This document shows, piece after piece, positions 23,363-64,000 of a DNA stretch of 64,000 nucleotides; positions within the stretch are counted from its first letter, which is position 1; every line of letters begins with the position of its first letter. Made by a program: the position numbers and the translations under genes. This DNA is from Dermanyssus gallinae (lineage: Eukaryota > Arthropoda > Arachnida > Mesostigmata > Dermanyssidae). The stretch lies in assembly GCA_003439945.1 (NCBI GenBank), contig QVRM01001782.1, positions 1,132,001 to 1,196,000 on the forward strand, given 5' to 3'. The notes beneath the pieces are model-generated. The model did no database searches. It was not told the origin of the DNA and worked only from the letters and a program-made list of their open reading frames with translations.

Positions 23363-26300
23363 ACAGTAGACTCGCCCAGTCATCCACCGGCTGCCAGTGC
23401 CACCACCACCGTCATCTTCGCTGTGGCCGCTACTACGACATGCGCCATTGCTGAGATCGTCGCTGTTGCTGCGTCTGCTGCTAAAACGCATCCGGAAATT
23501 AACGATGTAACTAATTAATAGGCGTTGTTTGCTCGCTCATTGGCCGACAAGCAGCATCCGTGGTAGCCGCGTTATGGTCCGTTTCACTGCCCCGCTTTAC
23601 TTGGTCGAGCCACGCTCTCTGGAATATCATGAAGGTGCGAACGCGTCTTTTTCCTCTGTCTTGTCTTTTTCGCACCTTTCTCTCTCTCTCTCTCTCTCCC
23701 TCAGCCCACTGTTTCAAACAGGGCCACTTGTAATCGTGCGGTTCTTTCATGTACATACACACAATCGTTGGAGGGCCTGTTACACACAAAACACGATGCG
23801 GCCCTCTTACTGAAACCTCGGATGAACGTTTTCTTGCGAAGTTCATCTGGAGGAAAATGCCGTTCTTGAATGAACAGCTTACCGACAAATTGCCACCCGC
23901 TTGATATCTCGTAGCAAGACGAGTGTGGTCAACGATGGCCGTAAACCTTTGTCAATCTACTGAGTGCTTTGCGGACTGCAATTTCCGAAGCAAGTCGTAC
24001 GGACTCTCACCTAACGAGAAAGCTGTTGGACGGGATCGGCACCACGCCGATATTGGAACTAATTCTTTGCCAGGCTTAAAATACACATTCGTAGGGTGCG
24101 TACCCCCGAATGAAACAGCACTTTCGGTCGGGTTGTTAGATTATTTCGACACTGGCAATTAAGCGACAACGTGTGAACCCTCCGTTGCAATAAGCGCCAA
24201 AGAGTTGAACGTGCTAACAATATTGGTGTTCATACATACGTAATTAAGGTATATAACAACATTAAATTATGTTGCTTAACGCTATCCGTTTATGCCTGCA
24301 TCTGATCATGTCGTTATCGGCAAAAACTATCGAAATATTTAAATCTTGAAGTTTATTTATACATTATACACAGCATAATTCTAATAATCGAAATATTTGT
24401 TACTTAAGATGTTATCTGTACCTACCAGCATATCTGTTTGTTTTTGTTTGTTATTTAAAAACGCATTGAAATTACTTTGTCGCGTGTGTACTTCGTCTGC
24501 GATATAATGGACGTGAACATGAATTCTAATACTCATATAATGTAATGCTGGGTAAGTGCACAAAAATTAAGCACCACGGAGCATCCCGCCAAGTTACTAA
24601 AAGCCAATATTGGTACAAACCAACGATACGATAATACAGTCTTCCGTTCTGCATCTCCAATGTCGCTACGTAAATCAATTTGAAGCTACACATCAATTCT
24701 CAAAAACTAGATTTCAAGGCGTCAGCGTATTACTTTTTTCTCACTAACCACGTAACGCAACTAATGCTAGTGATTGATAGTCTTTGTTGTATGTATATAG
24801 GTTCCAAGAATATTTTATTTCAAAATACCATACGTAGCTTTAGTACAGTACGGTCGCCATCTCTAACAAATAGCTAAAGCTTTAGCAAGCATATAGCCAC
24901 AGTATAGCCGCGGCAAGAGAATCGGCACTCGTGATTTGAAGGCGCTTGTGCTCATGTGCTCCGCTGGGCAACAACAATAACTTCAACCATCACCAACTTG
25001 ACAGAAACGTGCTCAGTTGAGCAGATCAAAGACAGGACCATCCAGTTTCCGATCATGATTGTAGCACCGCGTGTATTTCTTCACCGATGCATCGCCAATT
25101 AGACGTAGGTGAAGGTTTACCTCTCTTTGGAGCAGAACTTAGGGCAATAGGAATGGCTTAAGTTCTGAACGTAGCGTAGTACTCAGCTGAGGTTTAGCAA
25201 TTCGCAAGCTGACGGGCACTTGAGATGTACATGTGTCTTTACTAGTGTCTGTATTTGCAGCAGAACAGCGGATTAGCGAGATTTGCCCTTCAGTGCAATA
25301 TAGGAGGGCAACTCTGAGAAGCATAGCGAACAGAACAAGCAACACTGCAGATAAATGCAACCACGATTACCATAGAAGCAATGTAGCAAACATTTTAACA
25401 CCAACAACGTCAGGCGCAACAAGAACACAGTATAACTAATAAAAGCGATAGCCGGAACCGACAACAACAACAGCAGCAGCATATGACACGCGCTCTATGC
25501 TCACTAGTACCTGCCATGTTGGGAAATCACAAACAACACTGGAATGTGAGAAACATTTTGTTGAGTTAAATTCACATTTTTGAAAGACAAATGCTGGATC
25601 ATTTCAGGGAAACGACCGCGGTAGCTAGCCCTCGTGGTTCGCTCTTTTTTTTCATGTCAACATTTAACACTTGTTTTGTTTTGATTTGTCTCAATTTTGG
25701 TTTCGTTTCAGCAGGGTCGGCAGATTTCGATATGGTGGAGGCATCCTGCCACATTGTTTTAGGTACTTACCGTCGACGAGTCACGCAACAACAACAACAA
25801 CAACAAAAACAAAAACAACAGCAACAACGATAACGATAACAACAACAATAATGACATTAATAATAGCGACAGTGACATTTAAGAAGCCAACAAAGGCAAT
25901 AAAACTAGCGAGGGCGACATCGACGACGGCGCAATGTGTATTTGCTGCAGAGAGTGCTCGCACCCATAGAGATCTACCGACGCCCCTCCTAAGAGTGAGA
26001 CTTCGTCACAAGCTGAACGACTGGGACGGCAGATCCCACCTCTATGTCGCAGTGTCGCAGGTACATGACAGGTATCGCTCTCTGTTCTGTAGGCCATGTT
26101 GTCTGCGGGTCTGTCTACGACTTGAGCAGCGCGACCTTGTCGATGTTTGACAACTATGCGTTAATGTTTCACCAAGTGAATTTCCCCATACTGTCCGAAA
26201 GACATTGCCAGACTCTACAGCGACAGAGTCTGAGCAACGTGACACAGCGAACATGCACCGGAAATACTCCAGTCCTGGGTTAGTTCGGTTAATTCACACA

Positions 26301-28975
26301 GCAACCTAGAAAGATTAGTAGCCGCAACAGCTGCTACAGTCGTAGTAGTCGGGTGCGACGATAAACCGATCGGACGATAACGGATAGTAAGAGTATTTTT
26401 TGCAAATTGCCGTCTTCCACAGGTTGTTCTGAATTAGCGCGTTTCAGGAACGTTAGTACAGTAGAATATTTGTTTTTATCTAGTTATTATGTTGTTTCGC
26501 TTAACAATCCAGTTAATCGTTGTGTTATATGTTGTTTTACTTAACAATCCACGTGATCGTTCTGGAAATGACCGCTTACCGAGAACTGTGTGGTAGTTAT
26601 TTTCACGACGGGCAGTTACTCCGGATGCCCCTGAGGCCACACGTACAAGACGTACAGTCGGCATCCCGTTTGTCGTTTGGACAGATATGTGGCCTATACG
26701 TGCATATCTACGTATTACTACTATTTCATTTTCACCACGTGTGTCTTATTTGATAAACGCGCGATTCGTTTTTTGTCATTCATACCGACAACAAGCAGCA
26801 CTATACCCATGATATATATTTATGTGTATGTGTGTTTGTAATGAACAGAGGTAACGTCTGTAGTCCTGAACAAGGTTGTATAGGGCTCCACAAATACAAG
26901 CCTCATAAATAGTAAAAGACTTTCATGGAGCGTCATTAAAAAAAGCATATAACGAGACTGCAGTGAGCAGACTCCAGAATAGTACATATGTACCCATACG
27001 CAACATAACCACTAAGAAGGGCAGTTCGTAGACCCTTTTCGAAGACGCTACATATTGCGGAACTTTCATAAAATATTGCAAATTTAGGCGATCTAATCGG
27101 AAAGCTATCTCTTCTAACGTCAGTCAGTTTGACTCACAAACATTTTATCTCGGTATCCCTTTCGCTTAGTGTTCAACGATAAATACAGTCATGTCACAAA
27201 ATGATTGGTTTTAAAGACAACACATCGACAGTGGAACGGTAATCGAATACGAAAGATGCAACAACTTAGAGGAGATTCAAAATTTTAGGCAATCTAGGGA
27301 GCAATTGAGCAATTCAAGCTAGCAATCGGCAAAAGCTTTTTATGACACCATACTTACACACAGCACCCAAAACTTTAGTATTTAGTCTGTAGCGGTGTCC
27401 CTTAAGTTCACCCTAAAGCACTGCATAATTTGGATACATACGTATGGAATTTGTGAAAGAAGAATGCATGTGGGTGTATAGATATACTTATATACATTGC
27501 TTCCTGTGAGCCTCTGACGAGACAATGACACTGTGGTACGCGCTGTTCTGAGATTTACACCTGAAATACGGTGTCCCTGAAGGAATATACTGGGACCCCT
27601 CCCCATCCCTGAACAGCTCGTTAGAGGGTTAAACGCGGCAAGAAAGATGGGAGATATAAGTCAGTAAGTGCGAATGGGGGGATTATCATTGCGTCCAACA
27701 CTGCCATTGTTACGTAAAGATTTGAGAGTTGGCATCTCTTAACGAGGCCATCATTGTTAGCGCAAATACGAACCGACAGGGCATGTCTGAGTCGAAGGGC
27801 GCTACCGCTAAGAATCGAATCGTGGATAACGTGTAACTCCCACAGTGCTAGCGAGTAATTCTGGAGAGAGAGAGAGAAAGAGATTTATGGAATGGGTAGG
27901 TACGCAAACGAAAATAAATCAGTGCTGTTCTTGAGACATTGACGGCTGGTTGTAATTACTGAAGGCTAAGGTAGATATGTGAGATTATGTTATGTAAGAT
28001 AACCAAGTAGCACTCATAAGAGCGGTTCGAACGCGGCGCAATACAAGCACAGCAACGAGGAACGCCTGGAATACGCACATGATATAATATACGGTAACTA
28101 CTCATTATCGACTTTATCTGATCGATACAAATGGCACTACCGCACAGAAATCATAACAGTGCGAGAGATTTGTATACGCTTAACTTACAGGTCGATGTTT
28201 TCGAGTGCCACTCCAAGAGTTACTGAACACTGGCGGTTCAAATTCAAGACTTTGACGCCATGACAGGATTTCTGACAAAGTATTCGTGATCGCAGCACTG
28301 TGTGTTTAAAGTTAGGTCTAAGTAGTGACAGTCTATTGAGATACCACTAAATGATAATATCTAGTCAGCTTATCGGCTTGTTGACGGCGTACGTTTTGTA
28401 ATTGATTGAGTTAATGTTTAATCCTCGAGAGTTTTTAGTTTCACGCATCTTGTTATCAGTATAATGCTAATATCGGCATTTATTTAAAAACGTGTGAATG
28501 GCTTGTGTAAACTTCCTTAAATCTAAAAACTACACTTAACGAGTAGAAACATATTTTACGTCGGTGACTGTAAGTCATAACATTATTACTATTTGTACTT
28601 GTTTTGTTATTATACTACTACTTGTCGAATAGATCAAATGGAGGAGATAGCCAGCGAATCTAGATAGAAGTTCTGCTACACATTTGTAATCAAATATATG
28701 TATTTAATATTCGAACGTGTTTTTGTTTCCTCAAGAATACCTCCTGCCCGTTGCAATGCAAGTTTGCCACCTTCTTTTCCACTATTCAAAACCCTTTTAG
28801 ACCCTTTTTCAGAATTAAAGTTGGTCCTCCGATGTTTTCTTTGTTGTCTCTATAGGCTCGAAACGTTGTTCCTTCCTTTTTATCATGGCAACAGTCGCGC
28901 GAAGCCGGATCCGGCAAATAAGGAAGTTGTGCAAATAAACAAATCGAATATTTTAATCAAATAATACGAAATCAA
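23363..28975. other. Intergenic region between the convergent genes
   Basis: No gene recognised. It contains a CT run (23683-23702), (CAA)n with interruptions (25786-25860) and a GA run (27864-27884). The open frames over the CAA tract are repeat by-products. The rest is unassigned single-copy-looking DNA. Confidence 0.6.
25786..25860. repeat. (CAA)n / (AAC)n microsatellite cluster
   Basis: CAACAACAACAA followed by AAACAAAAACAACAG, GATAACGATAACAAC and AATAATGAC repeats. Confidence 0.9.
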
Positions 28976-28986
28976 ATAATACGACA

Positions 28987-29150
28987 ATGGACAAGAGGGC
29001 GCACGCCTTCTTCTCCCAGCGACTGTCCCTGGAGATCCAAAGGGGTAACGCAACCTCAGTGCTCGGAACTATAAGAGACTGGATGGACCCGGACCTTCGT
29101 GCCAGGGGGCGGGCAGGACTTCCTCACGGGCATGAGCGATAGAGCGACTA
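28987..29150 (+). pseudogene. Retroelement family C, C-terminal tail only
   Basis: It encodes MDKRAHAFFSQRLSLEIQRG, then NATSVLGTIRDW, then a stop near 29140. The QRLS-x-x-x-QRGN-A motif recurs near 33650 (-), 34020 (+) and, downstream of a full RT region, near 38670 (-). It is the end of the retrotransposon ORF. Only the last 50 or so codons remain here, as expected of a 5'-truncated insertion. Confidence 0.7.
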
Positions 29151-29576
29151 CGGCGCGCAGAAGGAGCAACTAGGTCGACGAGCAGCAACGCCGTGAAGCA
29201 TTTTATATATTCTTCTAAATTATAATGAAATAAAATAGAGTTGTGTTTAGCAAAAATACGAAATTAGTAACGATGTGTGTCGGATAGAGGTTCCAAGAGT
29301 GGTTTGCGCAGACCTCTTGCGGGGGACGTTCTCGTGTAATCTTCTTGGAATTTTGCAATGCCATATTGAATTGTCGTAGAAATAGTTAGCGAAGATTTGT
29401 GAAGACGGTTCTCTTGTAATCGAAAAAATCAGTAAAAAAAACTTTGATGTTGAATGTGCGCTGTCTGAATTTCTTCGATTAACTCTCTCCTTGGAATTCC
29501 CACTGAGAGGATAAGGCTTTGGTCTCGATGTAGTAACCATATACTCATAACTTGTCGCCAGTCACTGTCAGCCGCT

Positions 29577-29631
29577 CTAAGCGCCTCTGATATAAAAGGG
29601 TGACATGTGTATTTAGGTATACATGCCAAGC
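29577..29631. repeat. Dispersed repeat, inverted copy at 57365-57423
   Basis: About 55 bp (TGACATGTGTATTTAGGTAT, ACATGCCAAGC) match the complement of 57365-57423 with only a few differences. Both copies read ACIPKYTC-x-PFIS-x-ALR in one frame (minus strand here), so it may be a coding remnant of an unidentified mobile element. Confidence 0.75.
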
Positions 29632-29639
29632 AAACAATA

Positions 29640-31040
29640 AATCAGTTCATCAATGTCAAGAAACTTGTAATCTTAGGCAGCGAAATTTACAGAGCACGCA
29701 GTGCCCCAACAAGCTTGAGCATATGTTGTATACATGCCAAAGGAGGCATTAAAGATGTGCTTAATAATGTAGGCTATTTAGTGCTGAATGATAGATATGT
29801 CGTTGAACGTTTAACAACCAAAGCCAGTATTATTGCTAAGTGGACAACAAACAAATCTGGTTTGACTCTATAGCACTAAGCATCAGTCCGCATCCTTTCC
29901 TCAGCCCTGTTTACCATTTCCCCCATCCTCACTATGGAAGCAGACGACTCACCGTGGAAATGGCAGTACCAATCTACAATTGATTAACCTGTTCGTTTTT
30001 CCGTAGGTGTCGGGAAATGCTTTGTGCACAAGCAGAGCCGGCAACCATCAGCTTCTAGTGTGTGACTCTTACCCACTAATGCCCGTCTTCCTCTGCACCC
30101 TCTCAAGGTTCAAAATTGCGCCCATATGTTGAGCTAAAACTTGTCTGTCATTTTTATGGGCGTGTCCATTAAAGGCGGTAATGCAATGCTGTTTGTTTTC
30201 AAGTCACATCTTTTGTGGAGTCTCTTTAAAAATCTCCTTTGCACACCTTCAATCATACCAATGCATTTACACAAATATGGATGTCATACGGGTGAACAAA
30301 ATAAACGTTTGGATAACACAATCGATAGGTAGGCTCCTTGACAATGAAACAGCGGAACAATATATTCACAAGTATGGATGAATCATTATTGCGGGTCAAG
30401 ATGTTATGATATTATGATGATTATTGCGGGTTGTTTATTGCCCCTGCTTTTATAGTGGCTTTTGTGAGCCTTACTTACACGTGTTTTTGAAAACCGATTC
30501 CGGGTGACGAGATGGTAAGCTTCCACTTATGTCAAGCCCTTAACGAATTGCGCTATTCTCTCTTCGCCTACATCGCGTTGCCCTTACTACCGGAGTTTTG
30601 TCCAACACAATTCCGAATCTTGGAGGGGTGGGGTTTTTAGTGGGTGAGAGTCCCACACTAGGTGTTATTGACTGCCAACACCGAACGTGCATTGTGCATT
30701 TTCCAAGCCTCCCATATAAAACAATGCATTACCTGTCTTGCTCAATACCCAGGTGTCGCCTCTAAACTATGGCCTCAAGGATGGCCCTACCATCCTATAT
30801 CGAAGAAGACATTTCACCGATCAGTTTTCAAACGTGGAAAACGCTCGAATTGCGAGGTAACAATTGAAGATCAATTACACCCGCTGGTCGTTGCATGTTT
30901 TGGCCCTTTAGAGACGATATTACCGTATAAAGAGCATTAAGTATCGCATTAAGTATCTTTTTCCTCAAACTAGTCGAAGTGATCAGTAATCACATATACA
31001 TCGGACGGCTAAAATACACCTGGCTAAGGAACATACTAAT
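29640..31040. other. Intergenic stretch, nothing identified
   Basis: Short open frames only (for example 29607-29873 and 30662-30940), without any family motif that I recognise. Confidence 0.5.
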
Positions 31041-31080
31041 AATAATAATAATAATAATAGTAATGATAATAATAATAATC
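31041..31080. repeat. (AAT)n microsatellite
   Basis: AATAATAATAATAATAATAG followed by TAATGATAATAATAATAA, directly visible. Confidence 0.9.
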
Positions 31081-31357
31081 AATTACTACGTAAAGATTAC
31101 TTACGTATTTAATTCTCAAGTTATTTTCTGGATTCTTACCACTGAAATCTCGGTAAGATGAACATGAGTAAGAACAACATCACCATTTGCCTCTTTTGAA
31201 TGATAATATTCTAATACCATTTTTATTCATCAAAAATGTGTCAGTAATGTACATATGGCGCCAATAGACTACGACAAGACAAGCACACGTTCTAAGTCGT
31301 TACTTCTCTGTTTAGCATATATAAGTATAAAATTTGTAATTTCTGATTACTCTTGTC

Positions 31358-31359
<2 letters not shown>

Positions 31360-31414
<55 letters not shown>
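31360..31414. repeat. (TA)n microsatellite
   Basis: About 55 bases of uninterrupted TA, one of the longest pure runs in the window. Confidence 0.97.
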
Positions 31415-31416
<2 letters not shown>

Positions 31417-31907
31417 AGCAGAAATCCACTTTAATGCTTGATGCGACCTGATACCTCATTTACAGTGCGGTCTGTAATAGAGTGTACTTTACATAGGTAG
31501 TCCTTGCAGTATTGCACATAATCATATTTTGTACGTTTGTGTATATGGCTAAACGGTACAGGCTCTCTAGTCCGTTATTTAGCATCAGTGTTCACGAAGA
31601 ATTACAATGCTGATATGAACATCTTGTTAAATGAGTAATTTTGAGAATGGTCCTATTCTACCCGTCTGAAGTGCCAAGAAAACAAAGAAACACTTCTCGG
31701 GTTCCTTCAGAATCTGTGATCTAAAATGATATTGTCTGATAGTCTAGCCGTATTGACGTGCCGAATCATGGCAAACATTTTTACTGGAATGGTTGGATGC
31801 TAGAGATAAACTCCTTTGACATCGCGTATTCGTCTCATCAACCTGAGCGTGCGGACCCCGGCTTCAGCTTGACGTAAGGCAGTGCCATTAAGAACTGGCG
31901 GGCTGCG

Positions 31908-61121
<29,214 letters not shown>

Positions 61122-61589
61122 AACTGATGTCGTTGTTGTTTTTGTGCTTTAAGCTTGCAGGCGGCTCATTTGTTGTTCTGCGCGTCGCGTAGTCACACCG
61201 TCCTGCCGAATGACAGAAAGCTTCGCAGGTTCTGTTACCTCATTGACAACTTCTCACAGTCCGTCGCACAACTAACAACAAATATTACATTATCACCTGG
61301 CAGCAGTTGGCATCTGTTCCATAAGTTGCCATCCTAGGTGAACGCCGCGTACACACCTTTGAAATTTGTGACACAAATTCGTTCCAAACGAACAGGCTCG
61401 CACGTCGAGCAAACGTCGAGCAAACCTAGTGAACTTCTCTGTCGAATTGTTTGCAGCAGACTGTGACGAATTTGTGGCGATAAATAACAGGTGCCGTTAG
61501 ATTTTCCCGCACTTCGGCAGCGAAAGAGCGACCCGAGGAATAGCAGAAGATTAGCAGCCCCTATGGATCATGTTGCTGTTGTTAGACTT

Positions 61590-61660
61590 CAGTTGTTGTT
61601 GTTGTTGGTGATGTCAGTATTATTCAGTTGTTGTTGTTGTCGTTGTTGTTGTTGCTACCT
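61590..61660. repeat. (GTT)n triplet repeats
   Basis: AGTTGTTGTTGTTGTTGG and TGTTGTTGTTGTCGTTGT blocks. Confidence 0.92.
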
Positions 61661-61934
61661 GCTGCCGTTCCCATGGATGACGACGGCGAGCGCTCGTGTA
61701 GCTGGAATGGCCATGTGTGTTGCGATCTTCAATGATAGATGTTCGCTGCCGTTGACAATCGCGGTACGCGACGCGGCCTCATGGACGACTTTCGCTCTCT
61801 TATTGGCGCGAACGAGGCATAGGAAAGCATACAAACGTCGGCTATCCGTGCACCGACGCCGTATCAACTGTATCACGACATCCGTCAAGATTCGGCGTTG
61901 TCACCCGAAAAGCTTGCGCTGCTGCAGGGGCTAC

Positions 61935-62065
61935 TGCGATTGTTGTTGTTGTTGTTAATGTTGGTGTTGCTGATGTTGTAGTTTTGGTTGTTGTTGCTGA
62001 TGTTGTGATTGTTGTTGATGCTGCTGCACTGATGTTGTGATTGTTGTTGTTGCGTTTGTTGATCC
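61935..62065. repeat. (TTG)n / GATGTT repeats
   Basis: Alternating GTTGTTGTTG and GATGTTGTGATTG blocks over about 130 bases. Confidence 0.92.
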
Positions 62066-62524
62066 ACTAACGCTGACAAGTAACGGTAGTCTAAGAAGTA
62101 TCAGTATAGTAATGCACGTAACGCACAATTACCTCACGACCTAACTAAGGCTAACTCTAACTATTGCAGAACGCGTTCGTTAGCGCGGATACCGGCGGCG
62201 GCCGACAGTTCGTTCCACGGTAGCAGCGTCAGCCGCACTGACGACGCGCCGAGCTGAGCCGAGAATAGCCGGTCAGTAGTCGGTAGCCCGGTTTTGTTCT
62301 AAAGGTAGCAGCAACAACAACCACAACAACCACAACAAGAACTACTGCCAGGTAGGTAGGTAGGCAGGTAGGTACACGACAACTTTGTCTAACACAAATG
62401 CACGCAATGCTACGACGACTGATAGAAACTGCAGCAGCAACCAAGCACAGTTAGTTGTACGTGCGACTGCCGGTCGACACTACGCGTTCTTATCAATGCC
62501 AAACTAAGACAGCAGCGACAACTT

Positions 62525-62600
62525 TTGTTGTTGCTGCTGTTGTTGTTGTTGTTGTTGTTGCTGTTGTTGCTGATGATGTTGTGGTCGTCGTCGCCGTCGT
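62525..62600. repeat. (GTT)n / (GCT)n repeats
   Basis: TTGTTGTTGCTGCTGTTGTT and further triplets, then GTCGTCGTCGCCGTCG. Confidence 0.92.
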
Positions 62601-63674
62601 CATGGCTTTTCACTCGGCGTCGGTGGGCCGTAGACGGTTGGGCCTCGCCCTGCGCCTCGACGTCGCTCGTCTACAAACGTGGGCGATAGGCGCCATGCTC
62701 GCCACAGCCGCTGGCCGCCGCTGTCAGGCCGCCACGGCCGCGGCGGAAAGCCACTCTGGGTGGGGAAGGGAGCGGAGCGTTCGGCGCGCACCCGCCAGCG
62801 TCCGCCCCACAACAAGTTGTTGTCGCGCAATCAGACTCATTGGCAGTTGCGTGTGACGTAAAGAGAGAGGAAAAAAAAGAAAGAAACACCGAGAAGAGCA
62901 AGGATAGAGAGACAAAAAAGAGACTGCAAGTTACGTTGTTCGCAACACCTGGTCGTGACGTGACGACAAGAAACAACAACAACAATAACAACATGAACAA
63001 CAACAACAGTGGCTGAATCAATTTGTTGATCGGTCGAATGTTTATTGGTCGTCATACAGCGCCAGCAAGCCGAAGAAACGCGATTGAAGAATGGGGTAGA
63101 GAGCATCGATGAGACAAGCGTGATGAGGCATGAGAGGATGGTGATCACAGACCGCGCCGCGCGCGCATACAATTAGCCATGGGTGCCCAGCGGAGGTGAC
63201 GTTTTGACGTTCTACAGGTTGATGGCCCAGATTCGTCGTCAAAAAAATGACAACACGGGAACAGGCGATAATAAGACACCACGACTAAAGAAACAGAAGC
63301 CGCGGTCGTAAATTTCTTTCCACCTGTCGTTGACAGTCGGGGGCGAGGATATGTGGATCTTCTCGTGGTGCGCTTCTAAAGAGAGGGCCGACAAAAATAA
63401 GAAGCGGAAGAAGCTCCGCTGTTAACTGCATATATAGTACTAGCCAATCGACCAACGTGGAAGCCATAGACAAAACTGATGCTCTAATATGAGTATCTCA
63501 TTCAGTAGAGCTAAAATCGCATTCGTTTGTTTGTTCATGTAAATTGCCTGAGATACACACACGCATACAAGTCAAGTGCGATCAGAGACAAGGCGCTCAA
63601 AACCATTTCGACCACATCTCTCATACGCCTACAGTGGTTTTCAATAGAGACCGTTCCCCGAGTGTCATATCTAG

Positions 63675-63678
<4 letters not shown>

Positions 63679-63732
<54 letters not shown>
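63679..63732. repeat. (TA)n microsatellite
   Basis: Over 50 bases of TA running straight into CAGGGTCATTC, the end of the next repeat. Confidence 0.97.
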
Positions 63733-63735
<3 letters not shown>

Positions 63736-64000
63736 GGTCATTCATATCGTTGTATACGTATTTTGAAGTTTGGTAGAACTCGGCAAGAAAATATTTTTTT
63801 CCTATGGAAGGAGGACGCGGGAACGTCTTATTTAGGAGAGAGAGAGTGAAGTTTATACAAGTAGTTATTCTGCCTTTTTTCTCCCACATAAATGTGCGAA
63901 GTCTACGTTTGCGGGAGAACCAGTCAACGTTGCGTTACAGATTGCAGAATCAATCCAATCTTTCAGTTAAATGCAATGGAAGCATGCGCCTAGCATATTC
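63733..64000 (+). mobile_element. MITE-like repeat, left part (cut by window end)
   Basis: It begins CAGGGTCATTC after TA. It shares GGTAGAACTCGGCAAGAAAA, TATTCTGCCTTTTTTCTCC and TCTACGTTTGCGGGAGAAC with 46464-46680. The rest lies beyond the window. Confidence 0.75.

Larger units (their letters stand above)
61122..63678 (-). other. Region upstream of MAO, triplet-rich, possible 5' UTR and promoter
   Basis: It should contain the MAO 5' UTR and promoter, but I could not place a start site or TATA box. It is rich in TTG/CTG/CAA triplets (61590-61660, 61935-62065, 62310-62330, 62525-62600) and less AT-rich than most of the window around 62600-62830. The open frames here are repeat-driven. Confidence 0.45.

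Noticed and set aside
30662..30940. 92-codon open frame between the genes
   Set aside because: No recognisable motif; length within chance expectation for an 8.5-kb intergenic stretch.
62455..62856. 133-codon frame upstream of MAO
   Set aside because: Starts in GTT/GCT repeats and has no recognisable domain.

Overview
This is a eukaryotic window, most likely from an arthropod and possibly a chelicerate such as a mite or tick (an inference, not proven). It holds two intron-rich genes, long AT-rich introns, very many TA and CAA/TTG microsatellites, a mariner element, foldback elements and decayed retrotransposons. The chelicerate guess rests mainly on a classical monoamine oxidase gene, which insects are generally considered to lack.

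Gene 1 (+ strand, window start to 23362) encodes a BTB-BACK-PHR protein of the BTBD1/2/3/6 type. I could place eight exons and a ninth at a defective-looking acceptor. The window may open on the last five bases of the exon before the first full one. Its second intron in the window (2529-13747) carries a hairpin, a foldback element, two LINE tails, a dead mariner, a 90-bp MITE and an RT fragment.

Gene 2 (- strand, 61121 down to 31908) encodes a flavin-containing monoamine oxidase. Eleven exons give an almost complete protein, from the initiator Met and the FAD glycine motif to the covalent-flavin Cys, the aromatic cage and the C-terminal membrane tail. One junction uses a GC donor. About a dozen codons between exons 4 and 5 were not found and probably sit in a microexon. 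The two genes converge, tail to tail, with about 8.5 kb between them.

The rest is mobile DNA and repeats. There are remnants of at least four non-LTR retrotransposon lineages: A at 6.9, 9.7 and 50-52.8 kb; B at 48.8-49.9 and 57.9-58.5 kb; C at 29.0, 33.6-34.4 and 38.6-40.4 kb; D at 12.6 kb. There is an internally deleted Ty3/gypsy element with recognisable LTRs at 40.6-42.8 kb, a tRNA-derived SINE at 36.0 kb, and a foldback family with at least five members. No CRISPR, bacterial operon or rRNA is present. No wholly new system was proven. The most unusual items are the splice-site exceptions, the foldback family and the 63-nt near-perfect hairpin.
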